NCBI GenBank assembly: GCA_034190875.2
Contig: CM067349.1
Span: 7,522,992-7,586,991, forward strand
Reading direction: 5' to 3'
Length of the DNA stretch: 64,000 nucleotides
Source: Urechis unicinctus
Lineage: Eukaryota > Annelida > Polychaeta > Xenopneusta > Urechidae
Below are positions 62,337 through 64,000 of this stretch, in pieces; the stretch's first letter is position 1, and the number at the start of each line of letters is the position of its first letter. Below the pieces are notes generated by a model. The model did not search any database, was not told where the DNA came from, and saw nothing but the letters and a program-made list of their open reading frames with translations. The translations under genes were made by a program, and so were the position numbers.

Positions 62337-63829
62337 TATTAACCAGTTGCATAACAATAACCGGCTGCACCATGGATGTCTATTTACACAGATTGTAGTC
62401 GTTGACAGACGAAGCATGGATCTGCATATTTTTACATCATACGGCCATAGTGGGCCAAATTGAACATCAGCTGCTTCGAATTAGACAACAGAGTATAGCA
62501 TTGTTGCGAGCATGTTCTCTTTTGCTTGGTTTGATTTCGAGCCACCATACTTCAACTTCCAAAGGATGTCTTCGACTTTGCTATATCACATTACTCACAG
62601 ATGAAATAGAATAATTCTTCACGGTATAACCGTCATCTCTAACCCATTGAACATTATAACACACATAACGTATGACTTATTTGGACTCTCAGATACAATG
62701 ATCATCTTCTTGACTAGATGAAATATACTTTTAAGTAACAAACCTGTGCCAGTGGACATCCACGATGTTGTAATTGGGCGACATCTCGAGAGAAGGTTAC
62801 AATCGTCGTTTCCAACTCATACAGACAGTCCTGAGCATTTACACTCATTTGGAATGATGATCCCGGTAAAAATGTAGAAGTAGACCATGCACATTGTTGG
62901 CATTTGCACATACTGAGGACTGATAAGACTATGTGGATAATAAGGCTCCCTATGATAAGCTCCCTAAATTGTGAACTACAATTAATTTATGTACATTCAT
63001 GTCTGTGTCAAGCAAATTATTGTTTTGACAGGAATTATAAACGCATCTTTATAACGATGTATAATCCAAGCCATGGCTACAATTATAACGAAAGGGCGAA
63101 CGTTATGGATAAATGAAGTGGGCAAAATCACATAACACCGTGTGATGCCCAGAAAAAAGGCCCGAAACGCAGGCTCGAGGTGCTTCATGACATCACTTTA
63201 CTTTGGGAGTAGCATATACACGAGAGTAACTAGCAGCAACTCTGGGTACATTTTGGCGTCACAAGGCGATTCCGACGATGATTTTATGATCTTCGAATTA
63301 AGAAGCACAGGCAGAGTATCCCACTGTGCCGCTTAAGGATAATGGGAACTCCTCGTGGTGTGGCATTTCGAAGCTTCTATGATCACAGGATAGCGGTTTA
63401 ATGAGTTTTTTATTAAGTGTCATATAAGCATATGAAAAAGGCTTATTAACACCAATTCAATGCAGTATGTTTTCATGCAGTGTGTAACGCAAAGTTTATA
63501 TGGGTGTGGAACTGGATGAATAAAATTAAGTTTGTACTACCCAACTACTATTTTGTTTTATTCATTTATCATATTGCAACCTACGAATGCGTTAAATTGT
63601 GGCTTATTTAGAAATGCCTCTCATGTTGTGCTAGAAAATAATGCTTCTGAGCGGACACAATGCCATAGTACCTTGCTGACACTCGGTCCAATGCCGATCT
63701 GTAGCATATTGTGTCGACCTTAAATCAGCGAGACTATGGTTAGTACAGACTAGAATTAGGTGATAACGTACGTACCACCTTCACATGTGATTATTATGTA
63801 TTTCATATCCAATCGACAGGCAGTGATGA
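62337..63829. other. Spacer right of the retrotransposon
   Basis: No recognised gene. Short frames under 75 codons on both strands carry no domains. A perfect 10-bp palindrome TCACATGTGA is at 63781-63790. Confidence 0.4.
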
Positions 63830-63855
63830 CGCGTTGCCGCAAAAAAGGCAACGCG
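63830..63855. repeat. 9-bp GC-rich hairpin
   Basis: CGCGTTGCC (63830-63838) pairs exactly with GGCAACGCG (63847-63855) around an 8-base loop, GCAAAAAA. Flanking ATGACG and CGTCAT sequences could extend the fold imperfectly. Function is unknown. It may be a transposon end or an RNA hairpin. Confidence 0.75.
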
Positions 63856-64000
63856 ACGCTATCCGAAATGCGTCGTCATGTAACTGCACCGAATCTTAAA
63901 CTTGGCGTTCATTGATTATTTGCTTCTTTTTTCTGTACTGATTGTATTCCAGTAAGGCTATCTAATTAGCGGAAAATCAGCTCTACGTTATTTTAATCAG

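Overview
The window reads as nuclear DNA of an invertebrate animal. It is gene-sparse and mostly AT-rich, with very long (TA)n tracts, a BEL/Pao LTR retrotransposon (a superfamily confined to animals), and one intronless class A receptor of the serotonin 5-HT1 type. The receptor belongs to Bilateria, but I cannot name the phylum. Nothing looks bacterial, organellar or viral.

Layout. Positions 1-10,000 are visibly richer in G+C. They hold a short open stretch at the left edge, a CCAAT/TATA promoter-like block near 1.7 kb, a 27-bp minisatellite (3086-3686), and the intact receptor gene on the minus strand (5440-6879) with a poly(A) signal just beyond its stop. From about 10 kb to 34 kb the DNA is AT-rich and largely non-coding. 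It contains a GATA/GATC microsatellite, five long (TA)n-type tracts, a degenerate tandem family (15.2-17.3 kb), a pair of 1.3-kb dispersed copies (22473-23771 and 29427-30718), and a small GC-richer island at 25.9-26.6 kb. The island carries what look like the last two exons, with poly(A) signal, of an unrecognised minus-strand gene. From 34.8 to 56.1 kb the sequence is a mosaic of old duplicated segments in collinear order. No convincing gene remains there. At 57817-62331 lies a BEL/Pao element with two 436-447-bp LTRs and a perfect 5-bp target duplication, but with frameshifted gag and pol and almost all of RNase H and integrase missing. The last 1.7 kb has only a small hairpin.

The genes do not form a pathway. 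The receptor is an independent signalling gene. The retroelement is a dead or helper-dependent insertion. The repeats are the main record of how the region grew. I found no new multi-gene system. The best leads are the cryptic two-exon gene at 25929-26417, the collinear duplications at 34.8-56.1 kb, a 60-bp duplicate pair that differs only by single-base deletions, and a conserved sequence that follows two separate (TA)n tracts.
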